This document shows positions 8,396-16,355 of a DNA stretch of 50,246 bases, piece after piece; positions within the stretch are counted from its first letter, which is position 1, and each line of letters opens with the position of its first letter. Made by a program: the position numbers and the translations under genes. This stretch comes from Eggerthella sp. CAG:209 (lineage in GTDB: Bacteria; Actinomycetota; Coriobacteriia; Coriobacteriales; Eggerthellaceae): NCBI GenBank assembly GCA_000436075.1, contig FR884640.1, positions 18,367 to 68,612 of the forward strand. Direction: 5' to 3'. Below the pieces are notes generated by a model, which was not told where the DNA came from, searched no databases, and saw only the letters and a list, made by a program, of their open reading frames with translations.

Positions 8396-9309
8396 TGGCT
8401 GTTTCTCTTTCTGTTAACCTCGGTGGGTTGCATATGAAAAACCCTGTAACCACCGCCTCAGGAACATATGCATCGGGACGCGAATACTCTGCATTTGTGG
8501 ATCCTGCCTTACTTGGCGCTGTAACCACAAAGGGCGTTTCTCTTAATGGGTGGGCCGGGAATGACGCTCCTCGAATCGCCGAGACTCCGAGCGGGATGTT
8601 GAACTCCATCGGCCTTCAGAATCCAGGTGTTGAAGTACTGAAAGATCGCGATTTGCCTTGGCTGCGCCAAAATCATGCAACCATCATTGTAAACGTTTCT
8701 GGTCATAGCGTTCCGGAGTACGTTTCGGTTATCGAGTCGCTCGAAGAAACCTCTGATGTCGATGCTTACGAGGTAAATATTTCATGTCCCAATGTGGATT
8801 CTGGTGGTTTGACCTTTGGCACCGACCCAAAGATGGTTGAAGAGGTTGTTTCTGCATGCCGCGCGAAAACCAAGCGTCCAATGTTTGTAAAATTGACGCC
8901 AAACGTAACTGATATCGTTGAAATCGCCAAAGCGGCTCAATCTTCTGGCGCCGATGCTATTTCGCTTATCAATACTTTACTCGGCATGGCAATTGACGCA
9001 CGTCGCAAGAAGCCCGTTCTTGCCCGTGTCGTTGGTGGACTTTCGGGTCCTGCGGTAAAGCCTGTTGCATTGCGTATGGTTTGGCAGGTGCACAATGCCG
9101 TTGATATTCCTATTTTGGGAATGGGTGGAATTTCCTCAGGCACCGATGCGGTTGAGTTTATGCTTGCAGGTGCCACTGCCGTAGCGGTTGGCACTGCGAA
9201 TTTCACCAATCCTAAATCTACGCTCGATGTGATTTCTGGTATTGAACAGTACTGTATCGACATGGGCGTTTCCGATGTTAATGAGTTGATAGGAGCACTC
9301 GAATGCTAG
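8395..9309 (+). CDS. pyrD: Dihydroorotate dehydrogenase, class 1B catalytic subunit
   Basis: It oxidises dihydroorotate to orotate using FMN and works as a complex with the adjacent PyrK. The 304-residue TIM-barrel protein has the class 1 catalytic cysteine (Cys131) in NISCPNVDSGG, the phosphate-binding GMGGISSGTDAVEFMLAGA region, and KGVSLNGWAGN near the N-terminus. The neighbouring pyrK and the cysteine (rather than serine) base define class 1B. ATG 8395 shares its A with the pyrK stop; GAGGTG (8381-8386) is the ribosome site. Confidence 0.95.
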   Translation: MAVSLSVNLGGLHMKNPVTTASGTYASGREYSAFVDPALLGAVTTKGVSLNGWAGNDAPRIAETPSGMLNSIGLQNPGVEVLKDRDLPWLRQNHATIIVNVSGHSVPEYVSVIESLEETSDVDAYEVNISCPNVDSGGLTFGTDPKMVEEVVSACRAKTKRPMFVKLTPNVTDIVEIAKAAQSSGADAISLINTLLGMAIDARRKKPVLARVVGGLSGPAVKPVALRMVWQVHNAVDIPILGMGGISSGTDAVEFMLAGATAVAVGTANFTNPKSTLDVISGIEQYCIDMGVSDVNELIGALEC

Positions 9310-10019
9310 ATTTCAACAGCGTGCCCCGCAAGGATCGCATTATCGTTGCACTTGATTGCGAACGCAGTCGAGCTCTTGAGTTGGCTGATATGCTTGCCGG
9401 TAAGGCTAAATGGCTTAAGGTCGGCATGACCTTGTTTTATCAAGAAGGCCCCTATTTCATCAATGCGCTGCAAAAGCGCGGATTCAAAGTCTTTCTTGAT
9501 TTGAAGTTCCACGATATCCCTCATCAGGTTAAGGGCGCCGCTAAAGCAGCCGCGGAAGCTGGTGCCGATATGCTCACCATGCATGCGGTAGGCGGAATCA
9601 AGATGATGGCAGCTGCTAAGGAAGGCTTGGCGGAGGCTCGCTGGGTCGAAGATGAGCCTGTCTCTCTTGGTATTACCGTTCTCACAAGTATGAGCGCGGA
9701 TGACCTCAGTGCTACGGGTGTTACCCGACCTGTAGTTGACCAGGTTGCTGAGCTTGCTCGTCAGGCGCAGCAAGCTGGATTGTCTGGTGTTGTAGCTTCG
9801 CCTCAAGAAGCGGCTATGCTGCGTGAGATTTTGGGCCCAAATTCATTTATTGTTACCCCAGGTGTTCGTCCGGCTGGTTCTGCTATGGGCGATCAAACGC
9901 GTGTAACTACTCCGCGTCAGGCTTTCGATAATGGTGCGTCGCACATTGTTGTTGGTCGTCCTATTACGGAAAGCAACGATCCTGCAGCAGCATTTGAAGC
10001 GATTGCAAAGGAGCTCTAG
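9303..10019 (+). CDS. pyrF: Orotidine 5'-phosphate decarboxylase (type 1)
   Basis: It decarboxylates OMP to UMP, the last step of the pathway. The 238-residue length is normal. The catalytic tetrad segment DLKFHDIPHQV (Asp66, Lys68, Asp71) and the phosphate-binding end TPGVRPAG...VVGRPIT are intact. It overlaps pyrD by 7 bases, and ATAGGAG just upstream is the ribosome site. Confidence 0.95.
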   Translation: MLDFNSVPRKDRIIVALDCERSRALELADMLAGKAKWLKVGMTLFYQEGPYFINALQKRGFKVFLDLKFHDIPHQVKGAAKAAAEAGADMLTMHAVGGIKMMAAAKEGLAEARWVEDEPVSLGITVLTSMSADDLSATGVTRPVVDQVAELARQAQQAGLSGVVASPQEAAMLREILGPNSFIVTPGVRPAGSAMGDQTRVTTPRQAFDNGASHIVVGRPITESNDPAAAFEAIAKEL

Positions 10020-10022
10020 GCT

Positions 10023-10478
10023 ATGGAAATTGCTGAGATCAAAGATCTATTGAACAAGATGAATGCCTTCGCCGAAGATGGCGATTCGCTCGATTCTGCT
10101 GCGTTGATGCAAGATCCTATTGTATTGAATCGCCTTGCGGTAGAGCTGTTGCAGCAGATTGACCGTGATGTTAAGCCTGAGTTGGTTATTGCTCCTGAAG
10201 GCATCGAATCATATTTCGGATATTCGGTTGCGCTTGCTGCATGGATGCGTTTCGTTAGCGCTCAGGTCGGTAAAGATGGCGTATTCGAACTCCCTGCCGG
10301 TGTTGAAGTTAAGAAGAACGAAAAAACGATTCTGGTGCTCGATACTTATTCGGAAGAAAAGGCAAATGCGCTTATGTCTCTTGCTCTGGCTGAGGGAGCA
10401 AAGGTTGTTGCTGTGCTTTCATTGACCGGTTCCGATGCCCATGCTGATCATGGTTGTGTATTCCATAGCCTTCTGTAA
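10023..10478 (+). CDS. Orotate phosphoribosyltransferase-like protein with a lost PRPP-binding loop
   Basis: This occupies the position of pyrE at the end of the operon, 3 bases after pyrF, and its fold reads as a phosphoribosyltransferase. The segment from DPIVLNRLAVELLQQI to VIAPEGIESYFGYSVALAAW aligns by eye with the N-terminal half of OPRT, and ILVLDTY...GAKVVAVLSL with the PRPP-loop region. However, the hallmark loop (hydrophobic-hydrophobic-DD-x-x-TTG) is replaced by VLDTYSEEKAN, the catalytic RKE-x-K loop is not visible, and the protein is 151 residues against about 210 for OPRT. It is therefore unlikely to be a normal pyrE product; a regulatory or structural role, or recruitment to another substrate, is possible. 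No frameshift is seen. A functional pyrE would have to lie elsewhere. Confidence 0.6.
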   Translation: MEIAEIKDLLNKMNAFAEDGDSLDSAALMQDPIVLNRLAVELLQQIDRDVKPELVIAPEGIESYFGYSVALAAWMRFVSAQVGKDGVFELPAGVEVKKNEKTILVLDTYSEEKANALMSLALAEGAKVVAVLSLTGSDAHADHGCVFHSLL

Positions 10479-10501
10479 CATTCCGATACGTTATTTCTCT
10501 T

Positions 10502-10534
10502 AAGCCACCCAAAACTAGGGTGGCTTCTTTTTTT
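10502..10534 (+). terminator. Terminator of the pyr operon
   Basis: A perfect 9-bp stem AAGCCACCC/GGGTGGCTT with a 7-base loop is followed by C and seven T residues. It is a classic intrinsic terminator, placed 24 bases after the last gene. Confidence 0.92.
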
Positions 10535-10535
10535 G

Positions 10536-10576
10536 ATACGCACTATTTTCAAATGGTATTTGAAAATAGTGCGTAT
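10536..10576. repeat. Perfect 19-bp inverted repeat (3-base loop)
   Basis: ATACGCACTATTTTCAAAT (10536-10554) is followed by GGT and its exact reverse complement (10558-10576). It begins one base after the pyr terminator's T run and ends 18 bases before the mihF -10 box. It could be a regulator site, a second AT-rich terminator (it is followed by TTTTG), or a structural DNA element. Confidence 0.85.
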
Positions 10577-10594
10577 TTTGTGTCTGCACTAGGT

Positions 10595-10600
10595 TATAAT
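10595..10600 (+). promoter_or_regulatory. -10 box of the mihF promoter
   Basis: TATAAT at 10595-10600 is a perfect -10 hexamer. No convincing -35 sits 16-18 bases upstream, where the right arm of the 19-bp inverted repeat ends, so the promoter may depend on an activator. The implied leader to the mihF start is about 160 bases. Confidence 0.5.
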
Positions 10601-10646
10601 CACAGTATTTCGTAGTATTAATGCAGTTCATGACGTTGTATTACGA

Positions 10647-10675
10647 ATTTTAGTGTTTTGGACAAATACTAAAAT
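10647..10675 (+). repeat. Inverted repeat in the mihF leader
   Basis: ATTTTAGT and ACTAAAAT form 8-bp arms around a 13-base loop, inside the presumed mihF leader. It is a candidate operator or RNA hairpin. Confidence 0.4.
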
Positions 10676-10717
10676 ATGGGTAGTTTGTGACATATGAACA
10701 TGTTGCAATCAAGGAGG

Positions 10718-10737
10718 CAAGACAAGTAATTGTCTTG
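10718..10737 (+). repeat. Inverted repeat just upstream of the mihF ribosome site
   Basis: CAAGACAA and TTGTCTTG form 8-bp arms around GTAA. It lies 13 bases before the AAAGGAG of mihF and could act on RNA or DNA. Confidence 0.4.
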
Positions 10738-10764
10738 AATTGGAAGAGAAAAAGGAGCATTACG

Positions 10765-11073
10765 ATGGCAGTTCCCGAGTTGACGCCCGAAGAGCGACAG
10801 CAGGCGCTGGAAAAAGCGAAGGCTGCTCGCATTAAAAGAGCACAGGTTCGTGAAGACCTGAAAAATGGCACGCTTACGCTCAAGGATGTTTTGGCAATGA
10901 AGGACGACCCCATTGTGGGCCGCATGAAGGCTTCTACGCTTATCGAAACGCTCCCTGGTTATGGTAAAGCCAAGGCAGAAAAAATTATGAAAGAACTCGA
11001 CATTGCCGAGTCCCGTCGTTTGAAGGGTTTGGGCGAACGTCAGCAGAAAGCCTTGCTTGAGCGTCTTGGTTAG
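10765..11073 (+). CDS. mihF: Integration host factor, actinobacterial type (mIHF)
   Basis: A small basic DNA-bending nucleoid protein, known in mycobacteria and Streptomyces, where it is needed for phage integration and chromosome organisation. The 102 residues open with MAVPELTPEERQQALEKA, have the helix-two-turns-helix segment TLPGYGKAKAEKIM (about 62-75), and end with the family signature AESRRLKGLGERQ. It is unrelated to E. coli IHF alpha/beta. ATG 10765 is chosen because AAAGGAG lies 7 bases upstream; an upstream TTG start (10687) would add an unconserved tail. It has its own promoter and is followed by gmk and rpoZ, the usual actinobacterial order. This gene is the main taxonomic clue in the window. 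Confidence 0.95.
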   Translation: MAVPELTPEERQQALEKAKAARIKRAQVREDLKNGTLTLKDVLAMKDDPIVGRMKASTLIETLPGYGKAKAEKIMKELDIAESRRLKGLGERQQKALLERLG

Positions 11074-11074
11074 T

Positions 11075-11656
11075 ATGCGAAAAGGCAATCTATTCGTTCT
11101 ATCAGGGCCTTCTGGCGCAGGTAAGGGAACTTTGGTGAAGCAGGTGCTTCAGCAAGTTCCCGATGCCTGGGTTTCTGTTTCTGCGACAACGAGACAACCG
11201 CGTCCTGGTGAGGTTGATGGGAAGGATTACTACTTTCTTGATCAACCTCATTTTGATGAGCTGGTTTCACGAGATGGCTTTCTAGAATGGGCTCATGTTC
11301 ATGGCAATTCTTATGGAACACTCAGGTCTCGTGTTCAGGAACGCATTGATCGGGGATCGCAAGTAATCTTAGAGATTGATGTGCAAGGTGCTTTTCAGGT
11401 AAAAAAGGCTATGCCTGAAGCGCATTTGATTTTCATCGAACCGCCTTCCCTTGAGGAACTTGAAAGAAGGCTTCGAGGTCGCGGCACTGAAACCGAAGAG
11501 GCCATTTGCCGTCGTATGAAAACTGCAGAGGTGGAGCTTGCACGCAAAATGGAGTATGATGTTCAGGTTGTCAATGATGAACTTGAACGTGCCACTGAGG
11601 AGCTCGTATCCTATATCGGCTCGTTTGCAGAAGATATGAGAGGAACTACCGAATAA
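11075..11656 (+). CDS. gmk: Guanylate kinase
   Basis: It phosphorylates GMP to GDP with ATP. The 193 residues contain the P-loop GPSGAGKGTL near the N-terminus, the GMP-binding TTRQPRPGEVDGKDYYFL segment, and the lid region RLRGRGTETEE. ATG 11075 follows the mihF stop by one base. There is no obvious Shine-Dalgarno, so translation is probably coupled; an in-frame TTG at 11057 inside mihF is an alternative. Confidence 0.95.
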   Translation: MRKGNLFVLSGPSGAGKGTLVKQVLQQVPDAWVSVSATTRQPRPGEVDGKDYYFLDQPHFDELVSRDGFLEWAHVHGNSYGTLRSRVQERIDRGSQVILEIDVQGAFQVKKAMPEAHLIFIEPPSLEELERRLRGRGTETEEAICRRMKTAEVELARKMEYDVQVVNDELERATEELVSYIGSFAEDMRGTTE

Positions 11657-11916
11657 TGAGTCTTATTGATCCCAAGATCGATGTACTGCTTGATCAGACT
11701 GATAATGATCGTTTCTTGCTCTGCGCTCTTGCTTCTAAGCGTGCGCATGACATCAACGACATGATGCGTGGTCAGCGCAATCGAGCAATTCAGCTTCAGA
11801 CCGCTGTCGATATCGCTCGAGCTGCCAAGCGTCGTCCTCTCTCTATTGCCTTTGATGAGATCGCAAAAGGTGATGTGTCATACAGCCCTGATACGATCGA
11901 TATCCATAATCACTAA
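11656..11916 (+). CDS. rpoZ: RNA polymerase omega subunit
   Basis: A small subunit that helps assemble beta-prime into RNA polymerase. The 86-residue protein has the family core: LLDQTDNDRFLLCALASKRAHDIND, then NRAIQLQTAVDIARA and the short tail. It starts on the last base of the gmk stop (TAATG overlap). The gmk-rpoZ pairing is widely conserved. Confidence 0.9.
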   Translation: MSLIDPKIDVLLDQTDNDRFLLCALASKRAHDINDMMRGQRNRAIQLQTAVDIARAAKRRPLSIAFDEIAKGDVSYSPDTIDIHNH

Positions 11917-11921
11917 TTCCC

Positions 11922-13178
11922 ATGCATAATAACGAGCTCGAAGAAAAACAGGCTCTTCGCCGTGTCTGTTTGGTTCATTATCATGAAATAGGCCTAAAGG
12001 GCCATAACCGAGCCCAATTCGAAAAGCGCCTTGTTTCCAATATCAAGGCGCTTTTGAATGATGGGGTTAAGATTAAACGCATTTCAGGTCGTGTTGCGTT
12101 GTTTCTTGAAGAGGACGCAACGTTTGAGGATGCCTGCCGAATTGCCGACCAGATAGCTGGCGTACCTGGCATTGCTCGCGTTTCAAGCGGTTATCGCTGT
12201 GCCCAGGAGCTGGAATGCATGTACGATACCGCCATCAAGGCATTGTCAGACGCTGGTGAATTTGGCACATTCAAGGTTTCTGCACGTCGCAATCACACTG
12301 ATTTCCCTATCGACTCTATGCAGTTGAACCAATTGGTTGGCGCTGCTCTTTGCCGCGCCTTTCCCGAGAAGTCGGTGCGTATGAAGAACCCCGACGTCGA
12401 GGTTCGAGTTGAGGTTATCCAGGGTTATACCTACATTTATGGGCGGAGTATTCCCGGTATTGGTGGTTTGCCAGTAGGAAGTGCCGGCAAGGCAGTGTGC
12501 CTTCTTTCTTCTGGCATTGATTCGCCTGTTGCTACATGGCGTATCGCGCGTCGTGGCGCTACCTGCATCGGAGTACATTTTTCTGGGCGTCCCGAAACCT
12601 CTGCAACAAGCGAGTACCTTCTCGAGGATATCGCCGAAGTTCTTGAGCGAACTGGTTGTTTTGCGCGTTTGTATGTTGTGCCGATTGGAACATATCAGCG
12701 AGAGATTTCTGCTGTAGTTCCGCCTGAACTGCGTGTTATCATGTACCGCCGATTTATGTTTAAAGTTGCTGAGGCTATTGCGCGTAAAGAAGGCGCAAAA
12801 GCATTGGTCACAGGCGAAAGCCTGGGACAGGTTGCATCGCAGACGATGGATAACATGTTGGTGACCAATGCCGCTGTTTCTCTTCCTGTGTATCGTCCTC
12901 TTGTTGGGTTTGATAAGCTCGAAATTATTGCCGAGGCCGAGAAGCTTGGTACCTTTGAAATCTCTTCGCAAGATGCCCCCGATTGCTGCACTTTGTTCAT
13001 GCCTCGCAATCCTGAGACGCATGCTAAGCTTGAACGCGTTCTTGAGGTCGAAAAGGGTCTTCCTTTCGATGAGTGGATTAATGAGGCGGTTGCCTCGGTT
13101 GAGGTTAAGGACTATCGCTGCCCTTCGTATCGACCTCCCAAGGAACGAAAAAAGCAGGACGCTAAGAAAACTGAATAG
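11922..13178 (+). CDS. thiI: tRNA 4-thiouridine synthase ThiI (no rhodanese domain)
   Basis: It adenylates U8 of tRNA and inserts sulfur to give 4-thiouridine; it may also feed sulfur to thiamin synthesis. The N-terminal ferredoxin-like and THUMP domains (about 20-180) precede the PP-loop LLSSGIDSPVATW (about 194-206), and PDCCTLFMPRNPETHA is near the end. The 418-residue length shows that it lacks the C-terminal rhodanese domain of E. coli ThiI, as in Bacillus and archaeal forms, so sulfur must come by another route. The tail is rich in Lys and Arg. It lies 5 bases after rpoZ and ends the transcript. Confidence 0.93.
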   Translation: MHNNELEEKQALRRVCLVHYHEIGLKGHNRAQFEKRLVSNIKALLNDGVKIKRISGRVALFLEEDATFEDACRIADQIAGVPGIARVSSGYRCAQELECMYDTAIKALSDAGEFGTFKVSARRNHTDFPIDSMQLNQLVGAALCRAFPEKSVRMKNPDVEVRVEVIQGYTYIYGRSIPGIGGLPVGSAGKAVCLLSSGIDSPVATWRIARRGATCIGVHFSGRPETSATSEYLLEDIAEVLERTGCFARLYVVPIGTYQREISAVVPPELRVIMYRRFMFKVAEAIARKEGAKALVTGESLGQVASQTMDNMLVTNAAVSLPVYRPLVGFDKLEIIAEAEKLGTFEISSQDAPDCCTLFMPRNPETHAKLERVLEVEKGLPFDEWINEAVASVEVKDYRCPSYRPPKERKKQDAKKTE

Positions 13179-13186
13179 CCTTTGAA

Positions 13187-13212
13187 ACGGGCCGATGATG
13201 GGCCCGTTTTTT
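13187..13212 (+). terminator. Terminator after thiI
   Basis: ACGGGCC pairs with GGCCCGT across a 7-base loop, followed by six T residues. It is a strong intrinsic terminator starting 8 bases after the thiI stop. Confidence 0.9.
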
Positions 13213-13317
13213 ATGTTTATTGTCTTTGAGTGAGCCCCTCTTTCACTTTGCTTTGGCTGGTTTTCATCATCGAATTCAGATTAGGTCTATAGGCTTGTTT
13301 TAGAAGAGGTGGTTTCT

Positions 13318-13986
13318 ATGACGTTTCTGGATGACGTGGATAGCTTAAAAGCAAAAGTCGGAATCGGCAGTACTAGTCCACTTGTTCTGTTTGGCCTTTC
13401 TGCCGTGATTATTGCCGTGGTGCTATCGATTGGCTTTATGGCTTGGGGGAGTTTTACTTCATCTGGAATTGTGGTTGAGCATTCAGAGAAATCGACGCAA
13501 TCTCAAGAATATGAAAATCCATCTTCGCAGTTAATCTATGTTCATATTGCAGGCGAAGTTTCGAATCCTGGCATGTATGAGCTCAAACACGATGCTCGGG
13601 TGTCTGATGCGATCGATGCAGCTGGCGGACTAACCGAAAACGCCGATCAGTTATCGATTAATCTTGCTCGCCAGGTCACAGATGGCGAGCAGATCGTTGT
13701 GCAGGCCTATATCGAAGCCGAGCCAGGAAATTGCGAGTCGACCGGCGCTTCTGATAGCGGACTCCCTTCATCATCGAATACTGAGGTTTTGTCAAGCAAG
13801 GTAAATATCAACACTGCAAGTGCATCTGAATTGACTACTTTGGATGGAATAGGCGAGTCTACTGCCGCAAAGATTATTGCATATCGTCAGGCTAACGGTT
13901 CCTTTGCCTCAATTGAGGATATTAAAAAGGTGTCAGGTATTGGCGATAGGAAATACGAAGCAATTAAAGATCGTATTACGGTTTAA
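13318..13986 (+). CDS. comEA: Competence protein ComEA (DNA receptor)
   Basis: A membrane-anchored double-stranded DNA receptor for natural transformation. Over 222 residues it shows a single N-terminal membrane segment (about 21-46), an SLBB-type domain (LIYVHIAGEVSNPGMYEL, about 72-128), a Ser-rich linker, and a double helix-hairpin-helix DNA-binding domain (TLDGIGESTAAKII at 174 and KVSGIGDRKYEAI at 204). ATG 13318 follows AGAGGTG; a GTG at 13309 is also in frame. It is 2 bases from comEC, as in Bacillus and other competent Gram-positives, though comEB is absent. Confidence 0.92.
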   Translation: MTFLDDVDSLKAKVGIGSTSPLVLFGLSAVIIAVVLSIGFMAWGSFTSSGIVVEHSEKSTQSQEYENPSSQLIYVHIAGEVSNPGMYELKHDARVSDAIDAAGGLTENADQLSINLARQVTDGEQIVVQAYIEAEPGNCESTGASDSGLPSSSNTEVLSSKVNINTASASELTTLDGIGESTAAKIIAYRQANGSFASIEDIKKVSGIGDRKYEAIKDRITV

Positions 13987-13988
13987 CT

Positions 13989-16346
13989 ATGGTTCTGTCG
14001 CATGAACGTCCATTTCCACGTCCTGCGATTCCTTTGTTGCTTCAATGCGGTGTGGTGTTCTGGCTTGGTTGTTTGCTGTCTTGGTTACTGGATTACGATG
14101 TCGCTCTCAGCGCAGGGCTAAGCTTGGTATCGCTGGCCTTTCTTTTTGCGACATATCGTATTTCCTGCAACGGTAGGAGCGGTTTCAGGCTTTTGCTTGC
14201 TTGGGCGCTTTTCTTCTTTCTAGGTGCAACTCTGATGTCCGTTTCAATTAACGGGCTTCACCATAAAAGGGAGGTGTTAGCTGGTTCGGATGGAGCGATA
14301 TTTGCCGTTCGAATCCTTGAAGATCCCACAAGAGGGTCTTTTGGCTATTCGGTTCCCGCATTGATTGTTGAACCAAATTCGGATTTCATTCGAAAACAGC
14401 TTTACTCGTACAAGGTTATGCTGAACTATGAAAGTGGATCTTTTGAATACGGTGATGAATTCCTTGCAAAGGTGGATATCTCCTCGATTGACGAGCATTA
14501 TCTAGATTGCTTCGATAAGAAGGGGATTGTTGCTCGCTGCAGTGTTTCTGATTTGCGCCCTGTGCATTCTTCTCAGTTTGGGCAGCTTTCTGAATTAAGA
14601 CTAAACTTTGCTTCTTCGGTAAGTGAATGTCTTGATTTTGATACCGTTAACCACGATGCTGTTGCGCTAATTAAAGCATTGGTCGTTGGAAACCGTCAGG
14701 AATTGTTTGAGAGCGATTTCTATAATCAAGTTAAGACTGTTGGACTTGCTCATCTTGTTGCGGTTTCGGGCGCTCATCTGGTCATCGTAATGGGATTAAT
14801 TTCTTCTTGCATGCGAGCAATCAGGCTGCCTCGATATCTTTCGGTTATTATTCAGCTAGGTTTCTTGTTTGCGTATTTGATAATGGTTGGACTACCTGTT
14901 TCCTGTGTCAGGGCAGCTGTCATGGCTGGCGCAGGATTGCTTTCATTTGCATCGCATAAGCGTTCTTATGCTCTTTCTTCGCTTGGTGCCGCGATTATTT
15001 TATTATTGGTATTAGACCCAAGTGCTTCAACTTCGGTTTCATTTGGACTGTCTGCTCTTTCGACTTTGGGCATAGTATTATTTTCACCGCTATTATGCAG
15101 CTGGATTCCTGATGTTGGTAAGCGCGTAAAATCTTATGTTGCAGAGCCATTTGTAATGACCCTCTCTGCTTTGCTCTTTACGTTCCCTTTGAGCATGTCG
15201 TCCTTTTCCCAGTTCGCGATCATATCTCCGATTAGCAATATTGTTGCTGTTCCTTTTGTAACCGTTGTCTGCTCTGTAGGGGTATTGTCATTTCTCGTTC
15301 TTCCAATCGCTCCTGTTTTTCACTTGCTTATACAGATTACGTATTTCTTTGCCGAAGCGTTGGTTCGCGTAATTGATGCTCTTTCGTCAGTTCCCCTCGT
15401 TGCGTTGCCTGTCGACGCTTCAATAGAATGGTTGACGCTGTTGTCTGTTCTGATTTGCATTGTTCTCTGGCTGGCGTGGCCTAGAGCTTTTCCGACAAGG
15501 GCAATTGTCTCGATATGTGTAGCATTACTGCTCTGTATCATGCCTATGAGGATGCTCGATGCGAATAGCACTTCAATTGTGATGCTGGATGTGGGGCAGG
15601 GCGATTCCTTTTTAGTTAAAAGTAGGGGATTAACTTTGCTTATAGACACCGGCAATAACCCTAGGAAGTTACTTGCAGGCCTGGCCCGACACGGGGTGAA
15701 CCGTCTTGATGGGGTAGTGATAAGCCATGCGGACGACGATCATTGTGGTTGTCTTGCTGATTTGCGTGGGGTGGTGCCTGTCGATTCGGTCTTTGTTGCA
15801 AAGGGATTAAGTTCTGTGGGCACAGACAAAGTCGACGATATGCTCAAAGACGCAGAAAGGCTCTCTAGCACATCTGGTATCCGTGAATTGGCGGCAGGTG
15901 ACATGATCACTATTGGATCGGTGTGCTTCAAGGTGATTAGTCCTGAAGATCTTACCGATAAGGGAGAAAATGACGATAGCATCTGCTTGATAGCGACAAC
16001 TGACCTTAACGATGACGGGATGGGCGAGTGGCGTGCTCTATTTACGGGAGATGCAGAGTCGGAAGTGCTGGATTCGCTTAATAGAGAAGGGGCATTAGAA
16101 GACATAGATATTCTCAAAGTGGGTCATCATGGGGCGAAGTCCGCGCTCGACGAAGAGTTAATGGATGTGCTAAAGCCAGAAATAGCCCTGATTAGTGTTG
16201 GTGAGCGAAATCGTTATGGGCATCCGGCCGCAAACACCGTTTCCTTGCTTGAGTCTAGTGATGTTGAGGTATTTCGTACTGATCTTCAGGGGGATGTGGT
16301 GTGTAGTTTGAGCCAAACCAGCATCTCTATTCACACTATGAAGTAA
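13989..16346 (+). CDS. comEC: ComEC/Rec2-family DNA translocation channel
   Basis: A polytopic membrane protein that moves single-stranded DNA across the membrane in natural transformation. Over 785 residues it has N-terminal membrane helices and an extracellular OB-like region, then the competence core with the signature LAHLVAVSGAHLVIVMG and several more helices (to about 525). It ends with a metallo-beta-lactamase-like domain (MLDVGQGDSFLVKSRG, then ISHADDDHCGCL, FTGDAES and VGHHGAKSA). All three parts are present, so it appears full length. The metal site reads HADDDH, one residue from the HxHxDH form, as is common in this family. Confidence 0.93.
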   Translation: MVLSHERPFPRPAIPLLLQCGVVFWLGCLLSWLLDYDVALSAGLSLVSLAFLFATYRISCNGRSGFRLLLAWALFFFLGATLMSVSINGLHHKREVLAGSDGAIFAVRILEDPTRGSFGYSVPALIVEPNSDFIRKQLYSYKVMLNYESGSFEYGDEFLAKVDISSIDEHYLDCFDKKGIVARCSVSDLRPVHSSQFGQLSELRLNFASSVSECLDFDTVNHDAVALIKALVVGNRQELFESDFYNQVKTVGLAHLVAVSGAHLVIVMGLISSCMRAIRLPRYLSVIIQLGFLFAYLIMVGLPVSCVRAAVMAGAGLLSFASHKRSYALSSLGAAIILLLVLDPSASTSVSFGLSALSTLGIVLFSPLLCSWIPDVGKRVKSYVAEPFVMTLSALLFTFPLSMSSFSQFAIISPISNIVAVPFVTVVCSVGVLSFLVLPIAPVFHLLIQITYFFAEALVRVIDALSSVPLVALPVDASIEWLTLLSVLICIVLWLAWPRAFPTRAIVSICVALLLCIMPMRMLDANSTSIVMLDVGQGDSFLVKSRGLTLLIDTGNNPRKLLAGLARHGVNRLDGVVISHADDDHCGCLADLRGVVPVDSVFVAKGLSSVGTDKVDDMLKDAERLSSTSGIRELAAGDMITIGSVCFKVISPEDLTDKGENDDSICLIATTDLNDDGMGEWRALFTGDAESEVLDSLNREGALEDIDILKVGHHGAKSALDEELMDVLKPEIALISVGERNRYGHPAANTVSLLESSDVEVFRTDLQGDVVCSLSQTSISIHTMK

Positions 16347-16355
16347 ACTGCGTCT

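Noticed and set aside
10687..10764. Upstream start for mihF adding 26 residues
   Set aside because: The extension crosses the inverted repeats and lacks a ribosome site; the ATG at 10765 has AAAGGAG and matches the family start.
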